Assembly: GCA_023390055.1 (NCBI GenBank)
Contig: JAEWDP010000156.1
Coordinates: 1 to 7,490, forward strand
Origin: Pseudomonadota bacterium
Lineage (GTDB): Bacteria > Pseudomonadota > Alphaproteobacteria > Rhizobiales > Rhizobiaceae
Direction of reading: 5' to 3'
DNA: 7,490 nt
Every line of letters begins with the position of its first letter. The stretch's first letter is position 1. Under the pieces are notes generated by a model. It was not told the DNA's origin. It worked only from the letters and a program-made list of their open reading frames with translations, and searched no databases. Positions 1 to 6,293 of this stretch are shown here, in pieces. The position numbers and the translations under genes are program-made.

Positions 1-192
1 TTCGGATATGCTCATGGTCGGAAACTCCCAATCGAATCAATTGGGTTCCCACAGATTCAGCCATTCTTGCAAATGTCACGCGCTAACTCACCCGATTGCC
101 GTGGGCTGACACGACTTCTCCCTCGACTGCGTAGAATCTTCGCAATAGGATCAGATTTTCCTTTGCCCATCGCCCGATTTCCTTTATGAAAC
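1..192. other. Upstream non-coding stretch ahead of the riboswitch
   Basis: I see no gene that I can support here. Reading frames on the minus strand give short peptides with no recognisable family features and lie over the riboswitch on the other strand. The stretch is less GC-rich than the B12 genes, as expected for a promoter-bearing intergenic region, and the promoter of the B12 unit should be within it. I cannot pick convincing -35/-10 boxes by eye. An imperfect hairpin sits at 20-49: CCCAAT (27-32) pairs with ATTGGG (40-45), extended by GGAA/TTCC with a 3-nt bulge. It could be the end of a preceding transcription unit or an element end. Confidence 0.4.
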
Positions 193-367
193 GGAGGTCG
201 ATGGTTCCCAAGGGATTGATAGGGAATGCGGTAAGGATCGATGATCCGAATCCGCGGCTGCCCCCGCAACTGTAAGCGGCGAGTTCCACCTGAATGCCAC
301 TGCGGCGAAAGCTACGGGAAGGCAGATTGGAGCAGCGAGCCGCAAGCCAGGAGACCTGCCGGAGACG
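193..367 (+). promoter_or_regulatory. Cobalamin (adenosylcobalamin) riboswitch
   Basis: This is an RNA aptamer that binds cobalamin and turns down the downstream genes when B12 is plentiful. The order of conserved blocks is clear: the left arm with ATGGTTCCC (201-209), the ATAGGGAA block (220-227), the core GCGGCTGCCCCCGCAACTGT (254-273), GCCACTG (296-302), GGGAAGGC (316-323) and the B12 box AGCCAGGAGACCTGCC (345-360). It lies directly before cbtB, a usual riboswitch target, which fits control of cobalt uptake and B12 synthesis. The outer limits are approximate because the closing P1 helix was judged by eye. Identification is very secure from the B12 box and core alone. Confidence 0.97.
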
Positions 368-381
368 GAGTAAATGCCAAA

Positions 382-404
382 CCCTCGGGTGGAGGGCGAA
401 AGGA
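382..404 (+). promoter_or_regulatory. Riboswitch expression platform: hairpin near the cbtB ribosome binding site
   Basis: CCCTC (382-386) can pair with GAGGG (392-396) across a 5-nt loop, placing purine-rich Shine-Dalgarno-like sequence (GGAGGG) in a stem. A second purine run, AAAGGA (399-404), lies 6 nt before the cbtB ATG. There is no T tract after the stem, so translational control by masking of the ribosome site is more likely than transcription termination. This is an inference from pairing potential. An alternative pairing with the loop of the aptamer was not worked out. Confidence 0.5.
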
Positions 405-410
405 TAAGAC

Positions 411-581
411 ATGACTACTGCTAACCAGGCTACCGTTTCAGCCGAATCGCGTATTTTGCCGCTCGCATTCGCCGCACTCCTCGGGCTGTTCATCGTCGGT
501 TTCGTCGGCTTCTCGCATGTGGAAGCCGCTCACAATGCCGGCCATGACTATCGCCATTCGATGGCGTTTCCCTGCCACTGA
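411..581 (+). CDS. cbtB: CbtB, small subunit of a putative cobalt transporter
   Basis: The ATG at 411 opens a 56-residue protein with an AAAGGA-type ribosome site just upstream. It has a short polar N-terminus, one hydrophobic membrane segment (about residues 16-34) and a histidine-rich tail containing H36, H41, H45, H49 and a final Cys-His. CbtB proteins are about 60 residues with one membrane span and a His-rich tail, and are encoded next to cbtA behind B12 riboswitches, so length, topology and context all agree. The family is predicted to help import cobalt for the corrin ring, probably with the tail binding the metal. This is known mainly from comparative genomics and not from detailed biochemistry. 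cbtA follows after 15 nt, so the two are very likely cotranscribed and B12-repressed. Confidence 0.93.
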   Translation: MTTANQATVSAESRILPLAFAALLGLFIVGFVGFSHVEAAHNAGHDYRHSMAFPCH

Positions 582-596
582 CGAGGACACAAGATC

Positions 597-1346
597 ATGA
601 GTATTTTTCGTAACGTCGTGTTTCTCGCGGTGGCTGCCGGGCTTGCGGCCGGTCTAGTCATGACCGTGATGCAGACTTTTTATACGGTGCCGCTGATCCT
701 GCAAGCTGAGACCTTCGAGAACGCAGGACAGGCGCATGACCATACGGCGGCTCCCGCGGTCTCCGATGAGGCGTCTACCGACGCTGCAGTGGTGCATGAA
801 CATGAACATGAAGGCTGGGCGCCGGCCGACGGCACCGAGCGCACTGCCTACACCGCGCTTGCAAATATCGTCACTGGCATTGGCCTGGGCCTGTTACTCG
901 TCGTCGCATCGGAGGTGGCGGGCGGTATCCAGGGCTGGCGTAGGGGCCTGTTCTGGGGCTTCGCTGGCTTTGCCGCATTCACCCTTGCGCCGGGCCTCGG
1001 CCTCCCACCTGAACTGCCGGGCATGCCGGCTGCTGATCTTCTTGCGCGGCAGGTCTGGTGGATCGCGACAGTCGCGGCGACCGCGGCAGGCCTGTGGTTC
1101 ATCGCGTTTGGCGGCTCGTCCGTGATTGCCATCGCCGGGGCGGCCCTTCTCATCGCACCCCATGTCGTCGGCGCGCCGCAGCCAGTCAGCCACGAGACGC
1201 TTGTTCCAGTCGATCTGCACCACCAATTCATAGTCGCGGTGACGCTCACAAATTTGGTGTTCTGGATGCTGCTCGGTGTCACTGTCGCCTATTTGCGGCC
1301 GCGCTTGGCCACCGGGCTCGGCGCGCCCCAGGGAGGCATTGTCTGA
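597..1346 (+). CDS. cbtA: CbtA, membrane subunit of a putative cobalt transporter
   Basis: This is a 249-residue inner-membrane protein with a GAGGA ribosome site at 583-587. Hydrophobic segments appear near residues 7-25, 86-108, 116-133, 153-171, 173-190 and 211-233. Between the first and second segments is a polar loop with H47, H49 and the run HEHEHE at 67-72, a likely metal-binding patch. Length and the order of segments fit CbtA, the partner of CbtB in predicted cobalt uptake. Family members usually have five or six spans and conserved histidines (here also H189, H199, H208, H209). The gene follows cbtB closely and precedes cobO by 110 nt, tying cobalt supply to corrinoid processing. 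Transport of cobalt rather than another metal is a family-level prediction resting on riboswitch association. Confidence 0.92.
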   Translation: MSIFRNVVFLAVAAGLAAGLVMTVMQTFYTVPLILQAETFENAGQAHDHTAAPAVSDEASTDAAVVHEHEHEGWAPADGTERTAYTALANIVTGIGLGLLLVVASEVAGGIQGWRRGLFWGFAGFAAFTLAPGLGLPPELPGMPAADLLARQVWWIATVAATAAGLWFIAFGGSSVIAIAGAALLIAPHVVGAPQPVSHETLVPVDLHHQFIVAVTLTNLVFWMLLGVTVAYLRPRLATGLGAPQGGIV

Positions 1347-1383
1347 GCCGGGAGCGTGACCGGGTATTGATGCTGGAGGTCGC

Positions 1384-1464
1384 ATGGCCGTCCTTTCAGG
1401 CGGCGTGCGGCCCCTCCTCATTATGGTGACCATCTTTCTGATGGAGGTGAAACGAGATGCGTGA
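1384..1464 (+). CDS. Possible 26-residue leader peptide overlapping the cobO start
   Basis: Within the 110-nt gap between cbtA and cobO, an ATG at 1384 with GGAGG at 1375-1379 opens a 26-codon frame that ends with TGA at 1462-1464, eight bases inside cobO in another frame. The peptide has a short hydrophobic centre (PLLIMVTIFLM). The ribosome site spacing is only 4 nt, shorter than ideal. Translation through this frame would stop right at the cobO start and could couple or pace cobO translation. It resembles no family I know and may be chance; the gap could equally be an unstructured spacer or the scar of a lost gene. Confidence 0.2.
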   Translation: MAVLSGGVRPLLIMVTIFLMEVKRDA

Positions 1465-2074
1465 CATCGATCCGACCGAGACAGAGCGCCACAAGGCGAA
1501 GATGGCCAAGCGCAAGGCCGTACAGGATGCCGAGGTGGCCAGAAAGACTATCGCCGAAAAAGGCCTGCTGATCGTGAATACGGGAGCGGGCAAGGGTAAG
1601 TCGACGGCTGCGTTCGGTCTGGCTCTGCGCATGCTCGGCCATGGCCGGCACGTCGGGGTCGTGCAGTTCATCAAGGGTGCCTGGCATACCGGCGAAAAGG
1701 AAGCGCTGGCGGTCTTCGGCGACAAGGTGTCATGGCACACGATGGGCGAGGGGTTTACCTGGGAGACGCAGGACCTGAAGCGCGATGTGGCGGCGGCGCA
1801 ACGCGCCTGGGAAAAGGCGCTAGAGTTGATGGCAGACCCGAGCTTCGGCATCGTCATCCTCGACGAGATGAACATAGCGCTGCGCTACGGTTATCTCGAC
1901 CTCGACGCTGTGGTCGCAGCGCTCGGGAGCCGTCGCGATGGCCTGCATGTCGTCGTCACCGGGCGCAACGCCAAGCCGGCCCTGATCGACGCTGCTGACG
2001 TAGTGACGGAGATGGGGCAGGTCAAGCATCATTTTGCCGCCGGCGTGAAGGCCCAGCAGGGCATCGAGTTCTAG
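1457..2074 (+). CDS. cobO: Corrinoid (cob(I)yrinic acid a,c-diamide) adenosyltransferase, CobO/BtuR type
   Basis: The enzyme transfers the 5'-deoxyadenosyl group of ATP to reduced cobalt in cob(I)yrinic acid a,c-diamide, and in salvage to other corrinoids, in the cytoplasm. At 205 residues it is full length for the family. A lysine/arginine-rich N-terminal helix (about 7-30) leads into the P-loop GAGKGKST (43-50), the FIKGAW strand (71-76), the FTWETQD motif (100-106) and the Walker B-like VILDEMN (133-139), all typical of CobO/BtuR/CobA. The start is well supported by GGAGGTGA at 1443-1450, 6 nt before the ATG. cobQ begins 2 nt after the stop, so the two should be translated from one message. 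No lesions are visible. Confidence 0.97.
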   Translation: MRDIDPTETERHKAKMAKRKAVQDAEVARKTIAEKGLLIVNTGAGKGKSTAAFGLALRMLGHGRHVGVVQFIKGAWHTGEKEALAVFGDKVSWHTMGEGFTWETQDLKRDVAAAQRAWEKALELMADPSFGIVILDEMNIALRYGYLDLDAVVAALGSRRDGLHVVVTGRNAKPALIDAADVVTEMGQVKHHFAAGVKAQQGIEF

Positions 2075-2076
2075 CC

Positions 2077-3549
2077 GTGAAGGCGCGCGCTCTGATGTTT
2101 CAAGGAACCGGCTCCGATGTCGGTAAGTCGCTGATCGTCGCCGGTCTCGCACGTGCCTTTACCAATCGCGGGCTGGCGACGAGGCCGTTCAAGCCGCAGA
2201 ACATGTCCAACAATGCGGCGGTGACCGCCGATGGCGGCGAGATAGGCCGCGCGCAGGCGTTGCAGGCGCGTGCCGCGCGCGTCCCGCCCGGCGTTCACAT
2301 GAATCCCGTCCTGCTGAAGCCCCAAAGCGACGTCGGTGCCCAGATCGTCGTCCAGGGCAAGGTGGTCGGCACCTCCAATGCGCGCGACTATCAGGGCATC
2401 AAGGCATCACTGATGCCGGACATCCTGAACAGTTTCGCGCGTCTGGGGTCCGAGGCAGACCTCGTGCTGGTCGAGGGGGCCGGCAGTGCGTCGGAAATCA
2501 ATCTACGCACCAACGACATCGCCAATATGGGATTTGCGCGAGCGACGGGCGTGCCGGTGGTGCTAATCGGGGATATCGACCGTGGCGGCGTCATTGCCAG
2601 TCTTGTCGGCACGAGGCACGTCATCGCGCCAGACGATGCTGCGCTGATCCGGGGTTTCATCGTTAACCGATTTCGCGGCGACCCGGCGCTGTTTGCAGAC
2701 GGCATGACGGAAATCGCGCGGCTGACCGGCTGGCAAAGCTTCGGCCTCCTTCCCTATTTGGACGCTGCGCGCCTGCTGCCGGCCGAGGACGCGCTCGGCC
2801 TAACCGGCAAATCGGTGAGCGGCAAGGCAAACACGGCAGGAGGCAAGGTGCGGATTGCGGTGCCGATCCTGCCGAACATCTCCAATTTCGACGATCTGGA
2901 TCCGCTCGAAGCTGAACCCGACATTCATGTGCTGCGCATCTGGCCGGGTCAGGCATTGCCAGGTGATGCCGATCTGGTTCTACTTCCCGGCTCGAAGTCA
3001 GCGATCTCGGACCTCGCCGTCCTACGCAAGGCCGGATTCGACATCGACATCGCCGCCCACTTGCGGCGCGGCGGCCGCGTGCTCGGTCTCTGTGGCGGCT
3101 ATCAGATGCTCGGGCGGGAAATCGCGGATCCGCTCGGCGTCGAAGGTCCGGTGGCCTCCATCGAGGGGCTGGGCCTGCTCGACGTGCGCACGACACTGTC
3201 GAACGACAAAAGGCTGGCCGCGGTGCGCGGGGCCACCGCTGACGGCACGCCCTTTACCGGCTACGAGATGCATAAAGGGATGACCGCCGGACCGGACTGC
3301 GACCGGCCCTTCGCTAGGCTGGAGGACGGACAGCCCGACGGCGCGACCTCACCGTCGGGCCGCGTTGCGGGCACCTATGTGCACGGTCTGTTCGCCGACA
3401 ATCGCCAGCGGGCCGCTTGGCTGGCACAGCTCGGCGGCGCGAGCTCGGGGCTAGATTACGAGGCGAATGTCGATGCGGTCCTGGACCAGCTTGCCGCCCA
3501 TATCGAACGACACATCGATCTCGACGGGCTACTCAACAACGCGGTATGA
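2077..3549 (+). CDS. cobQ: Adenosylcobyric acid synthase (glutamine-hydrolysing), CobQ/CbiP
   Basis: This amidase converts adenosylcobyrinic acid a,c-diamide to adenosylcobyric acid by four ATP- and glutamine-dependent amidations, the step after the CobO reaction. The 490-residue length is normal. The N-terminal half is a dethiobiotin-synthetase-like ATPase domain with GTGSDVGKS (10-18), KPQNMSNN (39-46) and VLVEGAGS (130-137). The C-terminal half is a triad glutamine amidotransferase domain with PGSKS (304-308), the nucleophile Cys339 in GLCGGYQ, and His436 in YVHGLF. The start is GTG at 2077, 2 nt after the cobO stop; its ribosome site would lie inside the cobO end. The protein appears intact. 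It is the last B12 gene in the window, and the remaining pathway genes must be elsewhere. Confidence 0.97.
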   Translation: MKARALMFQGTGSDVGKSLIVAGLARAFTNRGLATRPFKPQNMSNNAAVTADGGEIGRAQALQARAARVPPGVHMNPVLLKPQSDVGAQIVVQGKVVGTSNARDYQGIKASLMPDILNSFARLGSEADLVLVEGAGSASEINLRTNDIANMGFARATGVPVVLIGDIDRGGVIASLVGTRHVIAPDDAALIRGFIVNRFRGDPALFADGMTEIARLTGWQSFGLLPYLDAARLLPAEDALGLTGKSVSGKANTAGGKVRIAVPILPNISNFDDLDPLEAEPDIHVLRIWPGQALPGDADLVLLPGSKSAISDLAVLRKAGFDIDIAAHLRRGGRVLGLCGGYQMLGREIADPLGVEGPVASIEGLGLLDVRTTLSNDKRLAAVRGATADGTPFTGYEMHKGMTAGPDCDRPFARLEDGQPDGATSPSGRVAGTYVHGLFADNRQRAAWLAQLGGASSGLDYEANVDAVLDQLAAHIERHIDLDGLLNNAV

Positions 3550-3574
3550 ACGCAGCAGCGATGGCGCCGAACAG

Positions 3575-3612
3575 CGAGACCGCAACATGTGGTCTCGGCG
3601 GACAGACTGTCC
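3575..3612 (+). terminator. Stem-loop after cobQ, possible terminator
   Basis: CGAGACC (3575-3581) and GGTCTCG (3591-3597) form a perfect 7-bp stem with a 9-nt loop, starting 25 nt after the cobQ stop. Immediately after it lies a second inverted repeat, GGACAG-A-CTGTCC (3600-3612). No run of T follows either one, so this is not a textbook Rho-independent terminator. It may protect the 3' end of the mRNA, act as a weak terminator, or be a protein-binding site left by mobile DNA. Confidence 0.4.
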
Positions 3613-3714
3613 CTACCTATGTCGACCTGCGAAAGGCCTCACCGATCGTCTTGATGACCCGAGCATCTTGTAGCCCGGCACCTGCGAGAGGGCGTCGTAG
3701 AGGTTGGTCGACAC
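3613..3714. other. Unassigned spacer between the B12 unit and mobile-element remnants
   Basis: No gene is supported here. On the minus strand, two frames contain gene-like pieces: TNLYDALSQVPGYKMLG and, ending at a TAG at 3617-3619, RVIKTIGEAFRRST. They could be the two sides of a frameshifted C-terminal fragment of a lost gene convergent with cobQ. I do not recognise the family. The recombinase remnant begins to be recognisable only from about 3715, so this spacer probably contains the junction where the mobile DNA joins the B12 locus. Confidence 0.25.
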
Positions 3715-3943
3715 AGGCGACACAGCAAGGCAATGCAGCCATATGAAGCTGGTGTCCCACTGCCTTATGTTCGGGATATTCCTGGGCACGTCGATTTGTC
3801 GACCACCGAGATTTACGCGCGCGCTTCCACCGATGCCAAGCGCAAGGCACACTCTCGGGGCCACGTACGTCGATGTCATCCCCAGTGACATGCCGGAGTG
3901 GAATCAAGACGCGGGACTGCTCAGTTGGCTAATGTCCCTATGA
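3715..3943 (+). pseudogene. C-terminal remnant of a tyrosine recombinase (integrase)
   Basis: Only the last ~75 residues of a phage-integrase-type recombinase survive. The first frame reads RHSKAM (Arg at 3718-3720, the catalytic R-x-x-x-x-like box follows as H-S-K-A-M), then VPLPYVRDIPGHVDLSTTEI and the active-site Tyr (TAC at 3814-3816), followed by ARASTDAKRKA. A frameshift near 3846-3855 moves the reading into another frame, YVDVIPSDMPEWNQDAGLLS, which ends naturally at the TGA at 3941-3943. The tail pattern PEW-Q-D-L-WL is typical of recombinases carried by mobile elements with several tandem integrases. The N-terminal and core-binding parts are absent upstream. The protein cannot be active. 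Six bases after its stop lies a repeat that could be the element's own recombination site. Confidence 0.8.
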
Positions 3944-3948
3944 GGATC

Positions 3949-4017
3949 GATTATGCTCAGCAGTTGCATAGGGAAGCGCGGCAAATGCGCCCTTACAGGC
4001 GAGCACTGTGCATAATC
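3949..4017. repeat. Inverted pair of GATTATGC-N-CAG repeats, candidate recombinase site
   Basis: GATTATGCTCAGCAGT (3949-3964) faces an imperfect inverted copy, AGCACTGTGCATAATC (4002-4017, reverse complement GATTATGCACAGTGCT). Eleven of the first 12 positions agree. The 37 nt between the arms contain a small GCGC/GCGC stem (3976-3990). The left arm starts 6 bases after the recombinase stop codon. Paired inverted arms around a core are the layout of tyrosine-recombinase crossover or element-end sites, so this is inferred to be such a site. A third copy is present at 7352-7363. Confidence 0.5.
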
Positions 4018-4088
4018 CAGCACTGTTCATTAGGTCCCTCGCCCGCACCGAAACCACGTATTGCAAGGCGCAGCACAACTATATCCCA

Positions 4089-4601
4089 TTGAAGGGTCCC
4101 CCAGGGAGTTTATGCCAGTTGGCCAGCCAGGACGAACGCGACGAACTTTGCGCTTTGGTCAGTAGTGGCAAACAGCCAGTACGGCGGCTCAAGCGCATGC
4201 AGATCCTGCTCGCCGCCGATGCCGGTCTCAGTGACGATGCCATTGCCGCCGCTGTGCAGACCAGCGGTTCGACCATCTACCGCACAAAGAAACGGTTTGT
4301 AGAACTCAGTCTGGAGGCCGCCCTCAGCGAAGAGCCTCGTCCTGGGTCGGCTCGCAAGCTGAGCGGCAAGGAAGAAGTACCATTGGTCGCCCTGGCCTGC
4401 TCGGATCCACCTGCGGGCCGTACCCGATGGACGTTGAAGCTGCTCGCGAGCGCGCTGATCAAAGACGTCGAGCACGAGTGCATTTCATATGAGACCGTGC
4501 GTCGCCGACTGGACGACAATGATCTGAAACCCTGGCAAAAGAAGATGTGGCGTATCGCCAAGATAGATTGCACCAATGCATGTTGCGAAGACATGGAGCG
4601 A
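4089..4601 (+). pseudogene. IS630-family transposase, N-terminal part only
   Basis: The open frame encodes the DNA-binding half of an IS630-type (mariner superfamily) transposase. Visible are ERDELCALVSSGKQPVRRLK-type helix-turn-helix sequence, the DDAIAAAVQTSGSTIYRTKK recognition helix region, RKLSGKEEVPLVALACSDPP, GRTRWTLKLLA, and ISYETVRRRLDDNDLKPWQK ending in MWRIAKID...EDMERI. Family members then continue into a DDE catalytic domain starting with a CLDE-like strand. Here homology stops near 4601 and the frame runs on through unrelated sequence to a TGA at 4806-4808, overlapping the 3' end of the opposite-strand NnrS gene. The catalytic domain and right end are therefore missing and the copy is dead. 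The start is uncertain: TTG at 4089 or GTG at 4008 are in frame. I could not identify terminal inverted repeats. Confidence 0.85.
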
Positions 4602-4732
4602 ATAAACCTGCCCATCATACTTGACCAAAGTCATAATATAAGGGCTTTTGACGCGGTATTGCGCTATTTCCCGTTACCACGGCCTTTTGGGTGCGGGAAG
4701 CTTGGAAACCGACGCCACTGTGTACCATTCAT
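4602..4732. other. Junction between the IS630 remnant and the NnrS-type gene
   Basis: This 131-nt spacer has a short AT-rich patch (about 4630-4645) and no supported gene. A bulged stem (CCCG at 4670-4673 with CGGG at 4694-4697, plus ACC/GGT inside) lies downstream of the minus-strand NnrS gene. It could serve as a weak 3'-end structure, but it lacks a T tract on that strand. The transposase frame passes through without family resemblance. Confidence 0.3.
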
Positions 4733-5839
4733 TCAGGCCGGCTTGAGACGTGCCCGCTCGGCGCTCAACAGAGGGAACGGTGCTGGGTGCACCAAAGCGG
4801 TCAATTGAACTGACAGAAACAGGAGCCATGCTGCGGACCACGTGATGCCGGATGCGACCATGATAGCTTCGCGCATTGGAACAAACTCGGCCAGACAACG
4901 CGTAACAGTCGCGGCCAAGATAAGCCATAGCACGATCCAGTGGCGTGCCAGCGGCTTCAGGCCGATACCTTCGATACGACGCATGGAAACCCTGCACGCA
5001 ACAGCCGCAATCATCGAGCCCATCGCGCCCATCGTCAGCAGATGTATCTGAACCATTTGTGGGAGCAATCCCATCCGGGTAGCCGGAATGCTGAGCAGGC
5101 CCGGAGCAAGCATAGCATAGCCTATGCTAAGGATGCGATTTGCTGGCCATGCGTCAATACCCTTGCCGGCCTGATAAAGTACCCATAGGGCGGTTGAGCC
5201 GAGCGCCAGAAGGGCCGCCATGTCATTCAGAGCAAGCCCAAGACCTGCCAGCCCGAGAACCGGCCATACGGCCACTGTCGTTCGGTTCAGGAATCCGCGG
5301 CGGCGTTGCTCCTCAGCCAGAAAGGCCGGGACCATACGGCCGCCTACGGCAAGAATCAATACGGCCATGACAATCGGCAAGAAGGTCGCCGCAACCTGCT
5401 GTCTTATGAAGGCCACTTCAGTTCCGATCAATGCGAATGGCGTAAGGGCTAGAAGTAACCGATCCCAACGTCTTGCTTGCAACACGGGTAGCAGGATTGC
5501 CAGGGCGATCAGGATCAGGGGTACGCAGACAGGCCAGATCGCCTCGGGGCAGAGGAGCGCGATGATACGGGCCGCCGCCGCCAGTGCGACCAGGACTAAT
5601 GCCGGGAGCGGCGCGTCAAGGCCGGTCCAGGCCCGTTGGGCAGTAAGCAGGTAACCAAGCACCGCGACCCCTCCGAAACCAAATATTCCCAAGCGGACAT
5701 GTGCCTGGAGCGGATCTCTCAGCGAAAGTGCCCATAACCAGGGCAGTAGCGCGGCAGCGGCAGTTGACAGCACAAAGAACACCCCCGCCGGGTGAAAAAG
5801 AAGAAGTTCGCGTCTTCGTTCAGCGCCGTCTCTTTTCAT
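4733..5839 (-). CDS. NnrS-family multi-pass membrane protein (divergent)
   Basis: This is a 368-residue, very hydrophobic protein with roughly ten to twelve membrane segments. NnrS-family signatures are present in order: a FHPAGVFF start resembling the family's F-R-P-F-F (15-22), HVRLGIFGFGG followed by GYLLTAQRAWTG (47-73), GGRMVPAF (166-173), and QIHLLTMGAMGSM followed by CRVS (264-285). NnrS proteins are haem/copper membrane proteins linked to nitric oxide stress and denitrification. Here the usual HxHE near the first FGF motif reads HVRL (H47, R49, L50), so one His and the Glu are replaced, which may alter metal binding. Length is slightly under the usual ~400. The ATG at 5839 begins just before the first membrane segment; only a weak CAGGG ribosome site precedes it. 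It is intact despite lying between element remnants. No denitrification genes are nearby. Confidence 0.82.
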   Translation of the reverse strand: MKRDGAERRRELLLFHPAGVFFVLSTAAAALLPWLWALSLRDPLQAHVRLGIFGFGGVAVLGYLLTAQRAWTGLDAPLPALVLVALAAAARIIALLCPEAIWPVCVPLILIALAILLPVLQARRWDRLLLALTPFALIGTEVAFIRQQVAATFLPIVMAVLILAVGGRMVPAFLAEEQRRRGFLNRTTVAVWPVLGLAGLGLALNDMAALLALGSTALWVLYQAGKGIDAWPANRILSIGYAMLAPGLLSIPATRMGLLPQMVQIHLLTMGAMGSMIAAVACRVSMRRIEGIGLKPLARHWIVLWLILAATVTRCLAEFVPMREAIMVASGITWSAAWLLFLSVQLTALVHPAPFPLLSAERARLKPA

Positions 5840-5942
5840 GATGCCCTGTTACCTGTTGTGGTCCATGCAAGTCCGTCATCGACCAATGCGTCCACGGAAC
5901 TTGTCAGGAGAATAGCAGTCTCCGGTCAAAAGTCTCCGTTCT

Positions 5943-5956
5943 CGTGATATATCACG
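5943..5956. promoter_or_regulatory. Perfect 14-bp palindrome upstream of the NnrS-type gene, possible operator
   Basis: CGTGATATATCACG is a perfect inverted repeat about 105 nt upstream of the NnrS start, in the 154-nt gap after azlD. On the minus strand its end overlaps a TTGACG hexamer (5960-5955) that could be a -35 box, although no good -10 follows at 17 nt. Position and symmetry suggest a dimeric repressor site controlling the downstream gene. The half-site spacing (GTGA-N4-TCAC) fits neither a standard FNR/Dnr box (TTGAT-N4-ATCAA) nor CRP (TGTGA-N6-TCACA), so the regulator is unknown. Confidence 0.45.
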
Positions 5957-5993
5957 TCAACCCGAACGTAGTAGTCGCGCTTCGTCAGTGTCG

Positions 5994-6293
5994 TCATGCG
6001 ATCAAATGCCAAAGGGTGCCGGCCGATACCATTGCGATCAGCACTGTCAGCAGAACGGAAAGCCTTGTCGCGGCAATCATCGTGATCGCGAGCGCGGCCA
6101 AGTCTGCTGGGTTATGACTCTCGAAATGAGGCGCGATAACCGTGATGAGGACGCAACCCGGCGCGTTTTCCAGCACGGTCGCCACACGAGGGCTGAACGT
6201 GCGGTTGCGCAGGAAAACATAGCCGTTAATGCGCGTCAGGTAGGTGACGACGGCCATCAGCACGATAGTCAGGGCATAGATCGGGTCAAACAT
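5994..6293 (-). CDS. azlD: AzlD-family small subunit of a branched-chain amino acid exporter
   Basis: This is a 99-residue inner-membrane protein with about four hydrophobic spans. The family pattern is clear: an N-terminal span, then TYLTRINGYVFLR (17-29), RVATVLENAPGCVLITVIAP (about 36-55), a third hydrophobic segment (LAALAITMIAA) and a final one (LSVLLTVLIAMVSAG). AzlD pairs with the larger AzlC to export branched-chain amino acids and analogues. The ATG at 6293 shares its A with the TGA of the upstream azlC remnant, the usual coupling of the pair. The gene itself looks full length and undamaged, but its partner is reduced to a C-terminal scrap. AzlD is therefore probably without function here unless an intact azlC exists elsewhere. 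Confidence 0.88.
   Translation of the reverse strand: MFDPIYALTIVLMAVVTYLTRINGYVFLRNRTFSPRVATVLENAPGCVLITVIAPHFESHNPADLAALAITMIAATRLSVLLTVLIAMVSAGTLWHLIA

Noticed and set aside
83..493. Minus-strand 136-codon frame over the riboswitch
   Set aside because: It runs antisense through the conserved riboswitch core and the cbtB start, and has no family resemblance.
848..1433. Long minus-strand frames across cbtA (848-1282, 894-1433)
   Set aside because: They are high-GC shadow frames opposite a well-supported membrane protein, with Arg/Pro-rich composition and no motif.
2663..3283. Alternative frames on both strands inside cobQ
   Set aside because: CobQ is complete with both catalytic domains; the other frames are compositional shadows rich in Arg, Ala and Cys.
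4602..4808. Continuation of the transposase frame beyond residue ~198 as a real DDE domain
   Set aside because: No DDE catalytic strand or acidic residues in context; the frame is antisense to the NnrS 3' end and its downstream spacer.
5109..5128. AGCATAGCATAGCCTATGCT, a repeat and palindrome-like string
   Set aside because: It lies inside the intact NnrS-type coding frame (around residues 239-245) and is explained by codons there; there is no sign of a regulatory role.
5943..5956. Reading the palindrome as an FNR/Dnr (anaerobic or NO) box
   Set aside because: FNR-type boxes are TTGAT-N4-ATCAA; here the TGAT/ATCA spacing is 2, and the alternative GTGA-N4-TCAC is off register, so assigning it to that family would be forced.
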